Shown here in pieces: positions 25,580-36,378 of a DNA stretch of 64,000 bases. The position numbers and the translations under genes are program-made. Each line of letters opens with the position of its first letter. The stretch's first letter is position 1. Source of the DNA: Gammaproteobacteria bacterium (GTDB lineage: Bacteria > Pseudomonadota > Gammaproteobacteria > Pseudomonadales > Azotimanducaceae); contig VXNY01000029.1 in assembly GCA_009840305.1 (NCBI GenBank), positions 62,001 through 126,000 of the forward strand, written 5' to 3'. Below the pieces are notes generated by a model that did not search any database, was not told the origin of the DNA, and saw only the letters and a list, made by a program, of their open reading frames with translations.

Positions 25580-27301
25580 CTATCGATTGCCTAAAAGTAG
25601 CGAAACTCCTAAGGAAAACTGTCGACCAGGGGTGTTATACCTGTGGACTTGGTAGTAGGTCTCGTCAAGTAAATTGAAGACCTCGAACGATGTCTCTATT
25701 ACATCGTTCCAACGGTAGTTGATCGCGCTGTCAACGACCAAGTAAGCGTCCAAGGTAACGCAGCCACGCCAACAAGCATCAATAGCTTCATCGACCCATC
25801 GAGCCGCCAAGTTTGAATTCAACCTAACGGTCGCGTAAGAAACTGTACCAGCTAATATGTTTGTAGGTCTCCGTTCCGTTTGTCGATATGGTTGGCCCGC
25901 TCCTGCTCGTGCTTCGGAATTTATTCGAGAAAATGCAAAGTTGGTCGACACTTTGCGGTTCCAAGATTGTTGCCAGAGTAGCTCAAAGCCGCGGTTTCGT
26001 CCGTAATCAACGTTCTCGCTCACATTGCTTCCAAATGAAATTTTGTCGCGCAATCGCATAGTAAAGCGTGTAGCTTGAATAGTGGAAGTAGCAGTTGAGT
26101 ATTTAGTTCCAACACTGATGCCAGAACCACGTTCAGGTTTGACGTCAGGATTAGGCAACCACTTTTTTCCCCATCCGTAGCGGTCAATCATCGAAGGAAA
26201 AGCAATAGTTTGATGATCGAATTCAACATAAATAGCTAGTTGTGACTCTTCCGTCCGAATGTCTTCCCTCAGCCAGGAAATTTTTGCAGATTTTGACAGA
26301 ATCGGTTCATCTTGGGTGGAATCTGTACGTGTGAGCGAAGCATACCAAGATAGACTTTGGTATGTTTGTTCGTACTTCGCACGCACGTAATTCACTCCAA
26401 TTGGTTTGCGTGTGGGTTCTCCACGAACTACGGACTTGTTGATGTCGTAGACTTGATCCAGTTCCCATGAAAACCATTTCCAAAGAGGTGTTGACACAGA
26501 AAGTTTCGTGCGCGTCCCGGTGGTATTGTTGTTGAATGACTCAAACCACGTAGCACGGTTCAATGAGGTTGATAGACGTATGCCTATCCGATCCCATAGT
26601 GTTCCATTGACTCCAACTAAGCCTTGGTCGATTTCCGCGCGACCTCGGTCGTATGCTTGAGTGATCGTCGCGTATCGAATTGTGGATTGCCACTTTGAAG
26701 CCGCAAAGTGATAGTGTCCGACAATATGCTTAATCCCGTCCAAATCACCATCGCCTAATATGTCAATTCCTTCCCAGTCCTTGCGTGAGATTGAAAGGTT
26801 GTGTCGGTCGTAGCCATACACGAATTGTGCTTGATCACCTGCAGTACCGTACGCTAGATTGATACTCCGGCGAGCATCTGAAGATGATTCAAAATTGAGT
26901 ACTCCACCGATCGAGCCAGAACCGGGTGTGGCTGAGAAATGCAACAAGTCGATTCCGGTACATGAGATCGTCGCGAAATTGAAATCTGAAACTGGATCGG
27001 CAATGTCGTATCCGTCTATCTGAATTCCGAGGTGGTTTGCTTCTGAGCCACGGCTTCTGATTTGTCCAATACTATTGTCAAACGCCAAACTTGTAATTGG
27101 TTTTAGCACGTCGATCGGTGAAGCAAACATGGTCACCGAACTTACCGTGTGTGTGTAGTTCATATAGGACTGTTCCGTTTTGACAACGATCTCTTCAATT
27201 TCACTCTCGTCAATATCTTCATCTGCGAACATCGTACTTAGTGAGCAGTATGAAACGAGGGCGAGTGTCGCAGGTAACGCTAAAGTGCTGTTGAATTTCA
27301 A
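25580..27301 (-). CDS. Small TonB-dependent outer-membrane receptor
   Basis: This 573-residue protein has a signal peptide (MKFNSTLALPATLALVSYC, ending near ADEDI) followed by EIEEIVVKTE, which looks like a TonB box. A plug domain has the pattern IRSRGSEANHLGIQIDGYDI and ends in the GSGSIGGVLNFES segment. The rest is beta-barrel-like, with aromatic strand ends. It is short for the family (600-800 residues is usual), and the final residue is Arg rather than the usual Phe. The ligand is not evident. The neighbouring operon makes a cytoplasmic enzyme, so a shared pathway is only a guess. The TonB proteins at 40-43 kb could energise it. Confidence 0.82.
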   Translation of the reverse strand: MKFNSTLALPATLALVSYCSLSTMFADEDIDESEIEEIVVKTEQSYMNYTHTVSSVTMFASPIDVLKPITSLAFDNSIGQIRSRGSEANHLGIQIDGYDIADPVSDFNFATISCTGIDLLHFSATPGSGSIGGVLNFESSSDARRSINLAYGTAGDQAQFVYGYDRHNLSISRKDWEGIDILGDGDLDGIKHIVGHYHFAASKWQSTIRYATITQAYDRGRAEIDQGLVGVNGTLWDRIGIRLSTSLNRATWFESFNNNTTGTRTKLSVSTPLWKWFSWELDQVYDINKSVVRGEPTRKPIGVNYVRAKYEQTYQSLSWYASLTRTDSTQDEPILSKSAKISWLREDIRTEESQLAIYVEFDHQTIAFPSMIDRYGWGKKWLPNPDVKPERGSGISVGTKYSTATSTIQATRFTMRLRDKISFGSNVSENVDYGRNRGFELLWQQSWNRKVSTNFAFSRINSEARAGAGQPYRQTERRPTNILAGTVSYATVRLNSNLAARWVDEAIDACWRGCVTLDAYLVVDSAINYRWNDVIETSFEVFNLLDETYYQVHRYNTPGRQFSLGVSLLLGNR

Positions 27302-27336
27302 TTTTGTGTCCTAGGTCTGAGTTTGAAGGATTGCAA

Positions 27337-27376
27337 GGTGGATCCGAACCACCAAGACCAAACTATATAGTCTTGG
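27337..27376 (-). promoter_or_regulatory. Twin hairpins in the receptor gene leader
   Basis: Read in the direction of the receptor gene, CCAAGAC pairs with GTCTTGG (7 bp, 27352-27376) and GGTGG pairs with CCACC (27337-27353) around a TTCGGAT loop. The two stems share two bases, so they may exclude one another. The start codon is 36 bases downstream. The second stem-loop resembles a tRNA T-arm, but no tRNA body is present. Function unknown. Confidence 0.4.
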
Positions 27377-27538
27377 ACGATTCAGACTCTTCTAAACCCT
27401 TGCTGTCTCTTTACGCTGAGTTTTGAGTCAGTCGAACCGTACGAAAATTTTATGGAATGTTACCCAGCTAGTCTGTGACGCTTGCAGCAACCCTTGGGTA
27501 CTAGGTTTGCGAGTGCGCAGGAAGAAGAAATGTCCGAT

Positions 27539-28213
27539 TTATTCGAACAAGTTATGAATGATCATTTGACCATGCACCAGGTACACGACCGTTTGGCAAA
27601 TATTCTTCGCGTGATCGCTAATTCTTTCCAAGGATCGTGCGACCCAGATGATCGCTAGAGAGTTTGTGACGCGTTTGGGAACTTTCTTCATTTCTTTAGT
27701 GGCATGTTTAACGACGGCATCGTAAAGCGAGTCAATTTCTCGGTCTCCTGCGATAGTCTGCAATGCTTGCTCAACATCAAGTCGGGCGAAGCAATCCAAT
27801 GACTCTCTCAGCGCTATCGAAGTACCATTGCTTAGCTCCTGTAAGTAGTCGTGGTATGGTCGATCCGCATCGTAGACGCTCAAGCGATCAGCTAACTTGG
27901 CAATACGTTCCGCTTCATCACCGACACGTTCAAGGTCGGTACTGCTTTTCAAAATACTCACTAGTAAGCGTAAGTCTGTAGCTGCTGGTTGCCGTCTCGC
28001 GATTACGAATTCGGCGTGTTTATCGAGTTCTAATGCATGTCGGTTAATCTGCAATTCAGTGTTTTTTACCGATGTTGCTAATTCTGAATCATTGGTAAAA
28101 AATGCTGTCATCGCGTCAGCAACTTGTCGTTCGGCTAATCCGCCAAGCTCGGTGAAGGTTGTTTTTAGTTCTTCTAGTTCGGTGTCAAATGCGCCCGATA
28201 TGTGTTTTTGCAT
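27539..28213 (-). CDS. phoU: Phosphate transport regulator PhoU
   Basis: This 224-residue, all-helical cytoplasmic protein links the Pst transporter to PhoR, keeping the Pho regulon off when phosphate is plentiful. Two PhoU repeats are visible, with metal-binding ERxxD-type motifs in DLERVGDEAERIAK and SLERISDHAKNIC. It is the last gene of the phoBR-pst run, 29 bases after pstB. A clear run of 237 non-coding bases separates it from the receptor gene. Confidence 0.95.
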   Translation of the reverse strand: MQKHISGAFDTELEELKTTFTELGGLAERQVADAMTAFFTNDSELATSVKNTELQINRHALELDKHAEFVIARRQPAATDLRLLVSILKSSTDLERVGDEAERIAKLADRLSVYDADRPYHDYLQELSNGTSIALRESLDCFARLDVEQALQTIAGDREIDSLYDAVVKHATKEMKKVPKRVTNSLAIIWVARSLERISDHAKNICQTVVYLVHGQMIIHNLFE

Positions 28214-28242
28214 AGCTTAAAGTTTCATTGCGCACAAAATTA

Positions 28243-29115
28243 TTATCCGTATCGTCCAGTCACGTAGTCTTCGGTTTTACTCTCGGACGGATTCGTAAAG
28301 ATTTTAAGAGTGCTGTCGTATTCGATTAGTTCCCCCAAATACAGGAATGCTGTAAAGTCAGATACTCGAGCGGCTTGCTGCATGTTATGTGTAACTATCA
28401 CTATGGTATAACGAGTCTTTAAATCCGCGATAAGCTCTTCAATCTTGAGAGTGGAGATTGGATCCAACGCGGAAGCAGGTTCGTCCAGTAGCAATACGCT
28501 CGGTTCTACCGCGATCGCTCTCGCGATGACAAGACGTTGTTGCTGGCCTCCAGACAGACCAAGTGCCGATTCATTCAAACGGTCATGCACTTCGTCCCAA
28601 AGTGCGGCGTTCGTTAACCCCCATTCAACTCGATCATCAAGCTCAGATTTGGGCACTTTACCGGCAAGCCTTAAACCGTATGCGACGTTTTCATAAATCG
28701 ACTTAGGAAATGGATTTGGGCGTTGAAACACCATTCCGACTTGTCTTCGAAGTTGCGCGACGTCAACGTCTTGGTCGTGAATCTCCAAGCCATTGAGTTC
28801 AATGCGTCCAGTGATACTGACACCGTCGATGAGGTCATTCATGCGATTGAAACATCTAATCAAAGTAGACTTTCCACATCCGGAGGGGCCGATCACTGCT
28901 GTGACTCGTTGCCGAGGAATCCGCATGTTGATTTCGTTCAGGGACTGTTTAGAACCGTAAAAAAGAGCGAGATCCGATACTTTTAAGCAAACATCGTCAG
29001 CTGGGAGTTCGCTGGGGCTTCGCGTGTCTGTGGAACCCACCAATTTTGCGGCGAGTTTCACACCGCTCGGCGACGCGATTACGGATTCTGAGGGAAGCGG
29101 ATTTTCGGTCATCAA
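28243..29115 (-). CDS. pstB: Phosphate ABC transporter ATPase (PstB)
   Basis: This 290-residue ATPase is the energy subunit of the high-affinity phosphate importer. Walker A is GPSGCGKST, the Q-loop is in VFQRPNPFP (a PstB-specific motif), the signature is LSGGQQQR and Walker B is [12 protein letters not shown]. An N-terminal extension of about 45 residues precedes the ATPase fold. The start overlaps the pstA stop by four bases. Confidence 0.96.
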   Translation of the reverse strand: MMTENPLPSESVIASPSGVKLAAKLVGSTDTRSPSELPADDVCLKVSDLALFYGSKQSLNEINMRIPRQRVTAVIGPSGCGKSTLIRCFNRMNDLIDGVSITGRIELNGLEIHDQDVDVAQLRRQVGMVFQRPNPFPKSIYENVAYGLRLAGKVPKSELDDRVEWGLTNAALWDEVHDRLNESALGLSGGQQQRLVIARAIAVEPSVLLLDEPASALDPISTLKIEELIADLKTRYTIVIVTHNMQQAARVSDFTAFLYLGELIEYDSTLKIFTNPSESKTEDYVTGRYG

Positions 29116-30812
29116 TTCATCGCCTCGCGATATCGGGCTTCTAGTCGATTTCTCAACGTAATAGCAGTTAAATTAAGGACGATGATGATTATCACCAATA
29201 GCAGCGCCGTAGCGAACACGAGCGGTCGTGCAGCGTCAACATTCGGACTCTGAAAACCCACGTCGTAGATGTGAAAACCAAGGTGCATGAACTTTCGTTC
29301 TAAGTGGAGGAACGGAAAGTTTCCATCAATCGGTAGTGTCGGTGCAAGTTTAACAACACCCACCAACATCAATGGAGCTACTTCTCCAGCGGCGCGAGCG
29401 ATAGCAAGTATGATGCCAGTCAAAATTGAAGGACTTGCCATGGGTAGGACGACTTTGAACAACGTTTCCGCTTTCGTTGCACCCAGTGCGAGACTACCTT
29501 CTCGCAACGACTTTGGTATCCTAGTCAAACCCTCTTCCGTCGATACGATCACCACTGGTACGGTAAGAAGCGCTAGTGTGAGAGACGCCCAGATGAGACC
29601 AGGCGTACCGAACGTTGGGGCTGGTTTCGCAGCTTGGAAGAACACGCTGTCGATTGTCCCGCCGACAAGGTACACAAAGAATCCTAAGCCAAATACTCCA
29701 TACACAATTGACGGCACGCCCGCGAGATTGTTGACCGCGATGCGAATCAAACGTACGAACGCACCCTGCCGAGCGTATTCACGCAAATACAGGGCTGCAA
29801 TAACGCCGAATGGTGTTACTAATACCGACATTAGCATGACCATGAGGACGGTTCCAAATAATGCAGGGAATACTCCGCCTTCAGTATTGGCCTCCCGAGA
29901 ACCTTCTGACAGAAATGCCCAAATGCTGGCACAATAATGGCCAAACTTGGTAAAGACGTTCATCGCATTGGGCTGCCACGCCCGAACTATATTCTTTAAT
30001 GGAATCACAGATTCACTATTGCCGGAAATAGCAATCACCACTTCATCCCTTTCGAGTTCGGCATTAATTTCGTTAAGTTCGCGTTCCTTTATTGCGTACT
30101 CTTGGTTCAATTGCTCGCGCTGCTGGTCAAGATCCGCAGTATTGAAGTTCCCTTGTAATTCGCGTTTTCTTTGCTTTAAACGTAGCTGTTCCAGTTTGTA
30201 GTTGATTCGGTCTATTGATCGATTTTGAACGACTCTTGCTTGGTGCCGTAAGTCAACGACACGACCTATGCGTGTTTTCAGTTCTCGCCATGGATTCTCT
30301 GCGTTCACTGTATTGCCGCTCTGCCTTAGTTCGACAATCGTCCCATATGCATTTCCCCATTCCAAACGCTCGAAAGTAATCAGCTCTTTTTGTTTGTCTT
30401 GCTTCGTGATGTCGTGCATGTAGATCCATCGAAAGTCTGGAGGGTTAACTCTTCGATTTCCAGACTTGATCATCAGACGTATGGGATCCCCTGAAATGTC
30501 TAGTGTTCGACCGGCACCCGACTCTTCAAATTGTTCACGAGGTACGCGTTCGCGCTGTACTACTTTGCCTGCAATTTTCTGTGCGCCTAGCTCATTTTCA
30601 TAATCGAACGTGATGACGTCAGCCGGCCAAAAGTGAGCTAAGCCTTTGACTGCAATAATGCCGATCAAACCCAAGACCGCAATGATTGAAGTACCGACCG
30701 CTGTTGCTGTCAACCAGACCCAAGGTTCACCGGATTTAAACCAGACTCCAAGGCTCATTCGTTCGCGAAAGAGCTTGCGATGTTCTTGCGGTAGCCGTTC
30801 AGAGGTTTCCAT
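29112..30812 (-). CDS. pstA: Phosphate ABC transporter permease PstA, long form
   Basis: This 566-residue inner-membrane permease is almost twice the E. coli length. One helix near residues 30-55 precedes a long extracytoplasmic domain (about 65-290) that includes a coiled-coil stretch rich in Gln, Glu and Arg. The usual six-helix permease core follows, with the ABC-interaction loop around [16 protein letters not shown]. Long PstA is typical of Pseudomonas- and Vibrio-like gammaproteobacteria. It overlaps pstC by 14 bases and pstB by four, so the three are tightly coupled. Confidence 0.93.
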   Translation of the reverse strand: METSERLPQEHRKLFRERMSLGVWFKSGEPWVWLTATAVGTSIIAVLGLIGIIAVKGLAHFWPADVITFDYENELGAQKIAGKVVQRERVPREQFEESGAGRTLDISGDPIRLMIKSGNRRVNPPDFRWIYMHDITKQDKQKELITFERLEWGNAYGTIVELRQSGNTVNAENPWRELKTRIGRVVDLRHQARVVQNRSIDRINYKLEQLRLKQRKRELQGNFNTADLDQQREQLNQEYAIKERELNEINAELERDEVVIAISGNSESVIPLKNIVRAWQPNAMNVFTKFGHYCASIWAFLSEGSREANTEGGVFPALFGTVLMVMLMSVLVTPFGVIAALYLREYARQGAFVRLIRIAVNNLAGVPSIVYGVFGLGFFVYLVGGTIDSVFFQAAKPAPTFGTPGLIWASLTLALLTVPVVIVSTEEGLTRIPKSLREGSLALGATKAETLFKVVLPMASPSILTGIILAIARAAGEVAPLMLVGVVKLAPTLPIDGNFPFLHLERKFMHLGFHIYDVGFQSPNVDAARPLVFATALLLVIIIIVLNLTAITLRNRLEARYREAMN

Positions 30813-33000
30813 AACGTGCTCTCAGGCGTTGGCGAACGATTTCAGCGATCGTATTAAATAGGAAAGTGATTACGAATAAGACCAGCGCGGTCAAGAACAG
30901 AATTCGGAAGTGCGTAGAACCAACTTCAGATTCAGGCATCTCTACGGCGATATTTGCCGCAAACGTACGCATGCCCTGGAACAAATTTATGTCCATGATT
31001 GGAGTGTTTCCTGTGGCCATCAATACGATCATGGTTTCACCGACGGCGCGACCCATACCGATCATCACCGCAGAAAAGATCCCTGGACTTGCAGTAAGTA
31101 GAACCACGCGCACTAAAGTTTGCCATCGTGTCGCACCCAATGCAAGGGAACCATGCACTAAGTGTCTCGGGACACCGTAGATGGCGTCTTCGGAGATGGA
31201 GAAGATCGTGGGAATAACCGCAAAGCCCATAGCGATACCAATGATGAGAGCATTCCGCTGGTCGTATTCAACGCCTTGGTTTTCCAGCCACATGCGCATA
31301 TTTGTTCCAAAGATCAGCTGCCATAAAGACTCACCGTAAGCTAGAGTTAGCCAAGACAGCAGTAAGATCACGGGAACGGTTAGGGCACCAAACCAACCTT
31401 CAAAACGCGCGGTGACACGACTTGGTAAAAAGGTCGTGAGGTACGCACAGATAAGAACGCCTATCGGCGGTATGACGAGTAAGAGCATAATTGCCGTTAG
31501 ATTCTTTTCGACGATTGGCGCGAGCCACAGTCCAGCGAGAAAACCGAGAATCACAGTTGGCAAAGCTGCCATAATTTCGATGCCAGGTTTTACGATCTTA
31601 CGCATACCTTCGGACATGAATACGGCGGTGTAGATAGCACCCATAATGGCGAGAGGCGTTGCAACCAACATCGCATAGAACGCAGCTTTGATGGAACCGA
31701 AAAGCAGTGGCGCAAGTGAAAATTTAGGTTCAAAGTCCGTGTCAGCAGAAGAACTTTGCCAACTGTAAACCGGTTTTTCATAGCCCTCGTACGCGACTCT
31801 TCCCCATAGCGTGCCCCAAGCCGCTTCGGGATGTTTGTTGGACACTTTGAAAACATCAACCACATCGTCTTGGAGGGTGATTAGACGATCTGCTCGAGGG
31901 GAGAAATTCACCGACTTTGGAACCGCATTCATCGGCTGTTCTGCGAGTTTTCGTTCCGAAGTGGTGTAGCCAAGATGCGCGGTTCCCAATATATCAATTG
32001 CCAAAAAGCCTTTGCGACGGTGTTCGGCGACAATTTGAACAATCGGTTCTTGATATACGAATGATCGAATCTTGCGCATACCTTGACCATCCGCTACCGG
32101 ACCTAAAGTCCAGTGATCCAAGATGCCTTGGTCATTGGCGACCAAAAACGAGTAACGACCTAGAACTGGTTCAACCACTACAAAGTCTCCGGTGGTGTCG
32201 TCGAACGTACCAGTATCTTCGACGCTGAACCGGCGGATCGAAGCAACGTTAGTAAGACGATAGTCTCCCGAAGATTCGTCGAATTCGTACAGCCACCTTC
32301 CCCCGGGACCGAGCATCACGGAGAGTTCTTCTGGGTTACGATTCCAAGATTCAATAGTGAGTGTGCGTGGATCTTCCAGTTCGAAATAGTCATCGACGTC
32401 TTGATATTCCTCCAACAACAAATCTCCGTCTTGCTGAAGGGTAACAACCCGCAATTTAGTTTCACTTCGATAAACGTCAAAGTCAACAGCACCTGCTACG
32501 TCGATCGCAGTCTCATCGAACAAGAGTTCTACCGTATTCTCAATACGACGTTCGTCTCTATCAAATCTCACGTTATGCGTAATCTTGAGAAACAGTAATT
32601 CATCTGAGGTCGTACGGATTGCAAATGAATCCGCGAGCGGATAGAGGGGTTTGAGTTGCTTAATCGACTCCGATAACACCTGCGGACTTGACACGGTCTT
32701 GTAGTCCGTGGTGTCTAGAAATTCGACCGAACCATCATTTTTGATCAAGGTCAATATTTCAAACCGGTCGTCCGATGTAGCAAATATCACGTCGTCTGTT
32801 GGTAGTTCGACACTATTCAGAAGTTTGATCGACGCGGGCGCAAACATTGGAATGATCACCCACACGAAGTAGCTCATGATGAGTACGATCGCAGCAATAA
32901 CTGCAATACCACCGATCCCCACAGCTACTTTAGTTAATCGATCGACTAGCGCACGACCAAACGCCAGACCCGGTAATTGCTGAGGGGAGGTCGAAGCCAC
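30799..33000 (-). CDS. pstC: Phosphate ABC transporter permease PstC, long form
   Basis: This is a 733-residue permease. After a first membrane helix (about residues 28-55), a periplasmic domain of some 380 residues with beta-propeller-like repeats is inserted before the permease core (from about 440). The core ends with the ABC-contact loop in [14 protein letters not shown] and a last helix in ILFLTALVLFVITFLF. Long PstC of this kind occurs in many gammaproteobacteria; E. coli PstC is about 319 residues. The gene follows pstS after 60 bases. Confidence 0.93.
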   Translation of the reverse strand: MASTSPQQLPGLAFGRALVDRLTKVAVGIGGIAVIAAIVLIMSYFVWVIIPMFAPASIKLLNSVELPTDDVIFATSDDRFEILTLIKNDGSVEFLDTTDYKTVSSPQVLSESIKQLKPLYPLADSFAIRTTSDELLFLKITHNVRFDRDERRIENTVELLFDETAIDVAGAVDFDVYRSETKLRVVTLQQDGDLLLEEYQDVDDYFELEDPRTLTIESWNRNPEELSVMLGPGGRWLYEFDESSGDYRLTNVASIRRFSVEDTGTFDDTTGDFVVVEPVLGRYSFLVANDQGILDHWTLGPVADGQGMRKIRSFVYQEPIVQIVAEHRRKGFLAIDILGTAHLGYTTSERKLAEQPMNAVPKSVNFSPRADRLITLQDDVVDVFKVSNKHPEAAWGTLWGRVAYEGYEKPVYSWQSSSADTDFEPKFSLAPLLFGSIKAAFYAMLVATPLAIMGAIYTAVFMSEGMRKIVKPGIEIMAALPTVILGFLAGLWLAPIVEKNLTAIMLLLVIPPIGVLICAYLTTFLPSRVTARFEGWFGALTVPVILLLSWLTLAYGESLWQLIFGTNMRMWLENQGVEYDQRNALIIGIAMGFAVIPTIFSISEDAIYGVPRHLVHGSLALGATRWQTLVRVVLLTASPGIFSAVMIGMGRAVGETMIVLMATGNTPIMDINLFQGMRTFAANIAVEMPESEVGSTHFRILFLTALVLFVITFLFNTIAEIVRQRLRARYGNL

Positions 33001-33060
33001 TAGCCTAAGGTATAGTTACGCGAGAATAAATTGTGTTAAGTTGCCTATCGGCGAAATTCA

Positions 33061-34023
33061 TCATTCAATCCGCCGAAGCTCTCGCTCGACAGTTTTCAAC
33101 GGTAGAGGCACGTATCCGTCCTTTTCCACTATCTCCTGTCCTGCTCGAGAAAGAACCAGTTTGAAAAACTCCCTTTCAAGCGGAGCTAAGGGAGTGTCGG
33201 GTTTTTTATTCACGTAAACGTATAGATATCGAGTCAACGGGTAGGAACCGTCTGTCGCGGTCTCAAAAGAAACTTCCACGGCTTCATCTTCCGGAATTTC
33301 GGCAACCGGTACTGCACGTACGCTGGAAGTCTTATAGCCGACACCAGAATAACCGATACCATTCAACGAAGCAGTTACCGATTGCACTACTGAAGCGGAA
33401 CCTGGCTGTTCATTGACGGTATTTTTGAAGTCTCCGGAACACATCCCGACTTGTTTGAAATAACCATACGTTCCGGAAACCGAGTTGCGACCATATAGTT
33501 GAATCGGTCGAGTTTTCCACGACCCTTCTAAGCCCAAGTCCCCCCAAGTTCGAATATCCTTTGGGTATCCACAACGTCGAGTTGATGAGAAGATTGCGTC
33601 GATTTGCGGAATGGTTAGGGATTCAATTGGATTGTCTTTGTGTACGTAAATAGCGAGGGCATCGATAGCAACCCGCACACCGACCGGTTTATAGCCGAAT
33701 CGAGACTCAAAGGCTTCAATTTCTTTGTCCTTCATTTTGCGACTCATGGGACCGAAGTTGGCAACGCCCTCAGTCAGCGCTGGCGGCGCGGTCGATGATC
33801 CGGCCCCCTGAACTTGGATTTTCACATTGGGATACTCTTTTTCAAAAGCTTCAGTCCACAATGTCATTAGGTTCGCTAACGTGTCAGAGCCGACGCTCGA
33901 CAAATTCCCTGAGACTCCACTTACTCGTTCGTATTCGGGTAGGTCTTCAACCATCCATACGTTCATCGCAAGCATGGAACAAAAACACATTCCCATCCGT
34001 GACAAAAATTTACGAAATCTCAT
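33061..34023 (-). CDS. pstS: Phosphate-binding periplasmic protein (PstS family)
   Basis: This substrate-binding protein delivers phosphate to PstC/PstA. A signal peptide with two internal Met starts opens the protein. The ATG at 34023 has a strong GAGGAGG upstream and is preferred over the longer start. The phosphate-contact loops are recognisable: [20 protein letters not shown] and [13 protein letters not shown]. The gene overlaps phoR by about 14 bases, so transport and sensing genes are translated together. Its fold fits the PstS/SphX type rather than E. coli PstS itself. Confidence 0.92.
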   Translation of the reverse strand: MRFRKFLSRMGMCFCSMLAMNVWMVEDLPEYERVSGVSGNLSSVGSDTLANLMTLWTEAFEKEYPNVKIQVQGAGSSTAPPALTEGVANFGPMSRKMKDKEIEAFESRFGYKPVGVRVAIDALAIYVHKDNPIESLTIPQIDAIFSSTRRCGYPKDIRTWGDLGLEGSWKTRPIQLYGRNSVSGTYGYFKQVGMCSGDFKNTVNEQPGSASVVQSVTASLNGIGYSGVGYKTSSVRAVPVAEIPEDEAVEVSFETATDGSYPLTRYLYVYVNKKPDTPLAPLEREFFKLVLSRAGQEIVEKDGYVPLPLKTVERELRRIE

Positions 34024-35323
34024 TTTCTTTGTGTTCCTCCTCAACACGATTGATCGGTAGATCGCAATAAAACGTGCTACCTTGTCCTAACTTACTGTAA
34101 ACCTGAAGCGAAGCTTGATGACGTTTTAACACATGCTTAACAATAGCAAGGCCGAGTCCTGTGCCACCAGTAACTCGTAAACTCGTCGGATCGACTCGGT
34201 AGAATCGTTCGGTGATTCGGGGGATATGTTGCGGTGCTAAACCGACGCCTTCATCTCGGACAGAAAACCTTGCCATGCCGTCGTGTTCATACCATTTGAT
34301 GGTAACTTCGCCTCCTTCGGGGCTGTAGCGTAGTGCATTCGTCACTAAATTGAGAAACGCACTATGCAACTCCACATGGATTCCACGCACAGCGAGACTA
34401 GGCGAAGCATTGACAGTAATACGATGTTTTTGGGTTGCCAAAGCTTGCGCTTCTTCGACAATTGTAGAAATCAAGCTCTCGCCATCAATTTCTGACAACG
34501 AACTCAATTCAGGAGCAGGCGCAGACTCTAATCGGGCGAGAGTGAGTAAGTCTTCGACGAGAGATTTCATCCGTTGTGCAGGGGCGTCCAACCGCTGAAC
34601 GACATCCAACAGAGTGTCGCGGTCGAGTTCGCCGCTACGGATACTTTCAATGTAACCGATCAATACCGTTAGTGGGGAGCGAAGTTCGTGAGAGACATTT
34701 GCGATAAAGTCCTGACGTACAGCGAGCAAGCGACTCGTGTCGGACACGTCTCTCGCTATGAGCATCGTCTCTTGATCGCTGACTCGAAAGAGACGAAGTT
34801 CCAAACGGGTATCACTATTGACTGGTGATGGAATGTCAGCACACTCCAAATTTTCCGTCGCAGATTTGAACAGTACCTGGGCGTCGGGGTGTCGAATAAG
34901 AGACGCGACTGGTTTGTCGCAGTCTGCCGAAGTCAATCCAAGCAATTTTGTAGCACTATGGTTGACCGTTTTGATCATCATGCGGTCGTCGAGAATCACT
35001 AACCCGTCAGGAAGATTGTTTGCAATATTCTTATATTTTTGTGCCGCGTTCACTAAAGTGTGTGATCGTTTGCGACGCTCGAGAGCGGTAGTGTGAATGC
35101 TTTTGGCTGGTTGGTAATACTTGCCAAGAGTGCTCGCTGGGGGAACCAATGGTCGTGATACCCACGTCCAAAACTTGTTTCTCCTGCGCGCTTCTATAGC
35201 CATGATTGCGACGCACCATAGAACAGCAAGAATTCCACCAATAAGAACTTGATTGAGCACTGTACCGACTAGTATTAACAAACCTGCGATAACAATGTCA
35301 CGGACTACAGTCGATAAGTTCAC
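34010..35323 (-). CDS. phoR: Phosphate regulon sensor kinase (PhoR)
   Basis: This 437-residue membrane kinase has two N-terminal hydrophobic segments (about residues 8-45) and a PAS domain (about 95-185). A HisKA domain carries the phosphorylated histidine in [13 protein letters not shown], and the ATPase domain has [10 protein letters not shown] (N box), DEGVGL and [11 protein letters not shown]. It responds to Pst/PhoU state and phosphorylates PhoB. The start overlaps the phoB stop by four bases. Confidence 0.94.
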   Translation of the reverse strand: MNLSTVVRDIVIAGLLILVGTVLNQVLIGGILAVLWCVAIMAIEARRRNKFWTWVSRPLVPPASTLGKYYQPAKSIHTTALERRKRSHTLVNAAQKYKNIANNLPDGLVILDDRMMIKTVNHSATKLLGLTSADCDKPVASLIRHPDAQVLFKSATENLECADIPSPVNSDTRLELRLFRVSDQETMLIARDVSDTSRLLAVRQDFIANVSHELRSPLTVLIGYIESIRSGELDRDTLLDVVQRLDAPAQRMKSLVEDLLTLARLESAPAPELSSLSEIDGESLISTIVEEAQALATQKHRITVNASPSLAVRGIHVELHSAFLNLVTNALRYSPEGGEVTIKWYEHDGMARFSVRDEGVGLAPQHIPRITERFYRVDPTSLRVTGGTGLGLAIVKHVLKRHQASLQVYSKLGQGSTFYCDLPINRVEEEHKENEIS

Positions 35324-36018
35324 GCGTTTTCAGGTTGATCGTCCAATCTGTATCCAATGCCACGAACTGTTTTGATGACATGGTGTTTACCGTAAGGCTT
35401 CAAAGCATTGCGTATTCTCATCATGTGTACGTCGACAGTGCGTTCGTCAATGTACACTTTTCGCCCCCAGACTTGATCTAAGAGCTGACCGCGTTGAAAT
35501 GCTCGATTGGGGTGTCGCATCATGATTTCCAGCACGCGATATTCGGTCGGACGTAGATGCACCGAATTGCCTTCGACGGATACCGCATGCGCGAAAGTGT
35601 CTAAGTGTATTCCGTTCAAATTGATTGATCCATCTTGCAGGCTACCTGAACGACGCAGTAGGGCACGCACTCGCGCAATAAGTTCCTGTGGAGAAAACGG
35701 TTTCGTGATGTAGTCATCTATCCCAAAGTTGAATCCTTGTAGTTTATCCTCTTCGGCACTTCTCGCGGTTAGAAGAATGATTGGTAATTCGCTGGTTACG
35801 TGGTCTGATCTTATTCGTTTCGCGAGTTCGATCCCGCTCATCCCGGGTAACATCCAGTCGATAATCGCGACCGAAGGGAGGGGGCCTTCAAGCAACCGGA
35901 TAGCTTCTTCAGAATCTACAGCAGGAAGCACTTTAAATTGTGCTCGGTGGAGATTAAAACGTAACATTTCCAATATGTCTGGTTCGTCTTCGACGACCAG
36001 AATGGAATTAATAGCCAT
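35320..36018 (-). CDS. phoB: Phosphate regulon response regulator (PhoB)
   Basis: This protein of about 232 residues has a receiver domain with the phosphorylated aspartate at residue 54 (IIDWMLPGMSG) and the conserved TARSAEEDK and KPFSPQEL sites. An OmpR-type winged-helix DNA-binding domain follows, ending in VRGIGYRLD. The ATG at 36018 is preferred over the start 24 bases further up because it aligns with PhoB of other bacteria. phoB leads a single-direction run through phoR and pst. I did not find a convincing Pho box in the 444 bases upstream. Confidence 0.94.
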   Translation of the reverse strand: MAINSILVVEDEPDILEMLRFNLHRAQFKVLPAVDSEEAIRLLEGPLPSVAIIDWMLPGMSGIELAKRIRSDHVTSELPIILLTARSAEEDKLQGFNFGIDDYITKPFSPQELIARVRALLRRSGSLQDGSINLNGIHLDTFAHAVSVEGNSVHLRPTEYRVLEIMMRHPNRAFQRGQLLDQVWGRKVYIDERTVDVHMMRIRNALKPYGKHHVIKTVRGIGYRLDDQPENA

Positions 36019-36154
36019 GGCGTTGATACCAGAGTGGTGCAACTGTAGACAAATTAAGCATACGAACTATGAACGTTTCGTTAAATTTTGGTTTTAATGC
36101 ACAAAAAGGGTGGAAATTCGCATATCATTGACACATACACTCGGCATTTGAAGA

Positions 36155-36170
36155 GTGCTTGTGAAAGCAC
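36155..36170. promoter_or_regulatory. GNRA-type hairpin in the phoB/TonB divergent region
   Basis: A six-base stem GTGCTT/AAGCAC closes a GTGA loop. As RNA on the plus strand this is a GNRA tetraloop, a stable structure. It may be part of a leader RNA of the TonB operon; nothing ties it to a known element. Confidence 0.35.
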
Positions 36171-36356
36171 ATCTCAAAGCAAGTTTATTGAAATCTATCA
36201 GTACGCTAATAAAATCTTGTGCCTGTGTATTATTATGTACCGATACTTGGCGGCACCGTTCCGTCATTTTGGTATTGATACGTTACATTCACGAACGTTT
36301 ACGGCAAACCTTGGGAGGGTCTTCGTTTAGGTTGCGTTGAAAGGGCATTCTTCTCG

Positions 36357-36378
36357 CTTTGTCTTTTAGTAGACAAAG
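36357..36378 (+). promoter_or_regulatory. Leader hairpin upstream of the TonB operon
   Basis: An eight-base perfect stem CTTTGTCT/AGACAAAG with a six-base loop is followed 12 bases later by six T residues (36391-36396). The T run is too far away for a standard intrinsic terminator, but attenuation is possible. It lies 85 bases before the first gene. Confidence 0.4.

Noticed and set aside
27337-27376. Partial tRNA gene in the receptor leader
   Set aside because: Only a T-arm-like stem-loop is visible; there is no acceptor stem, D arm or anticodon arm of the right size.
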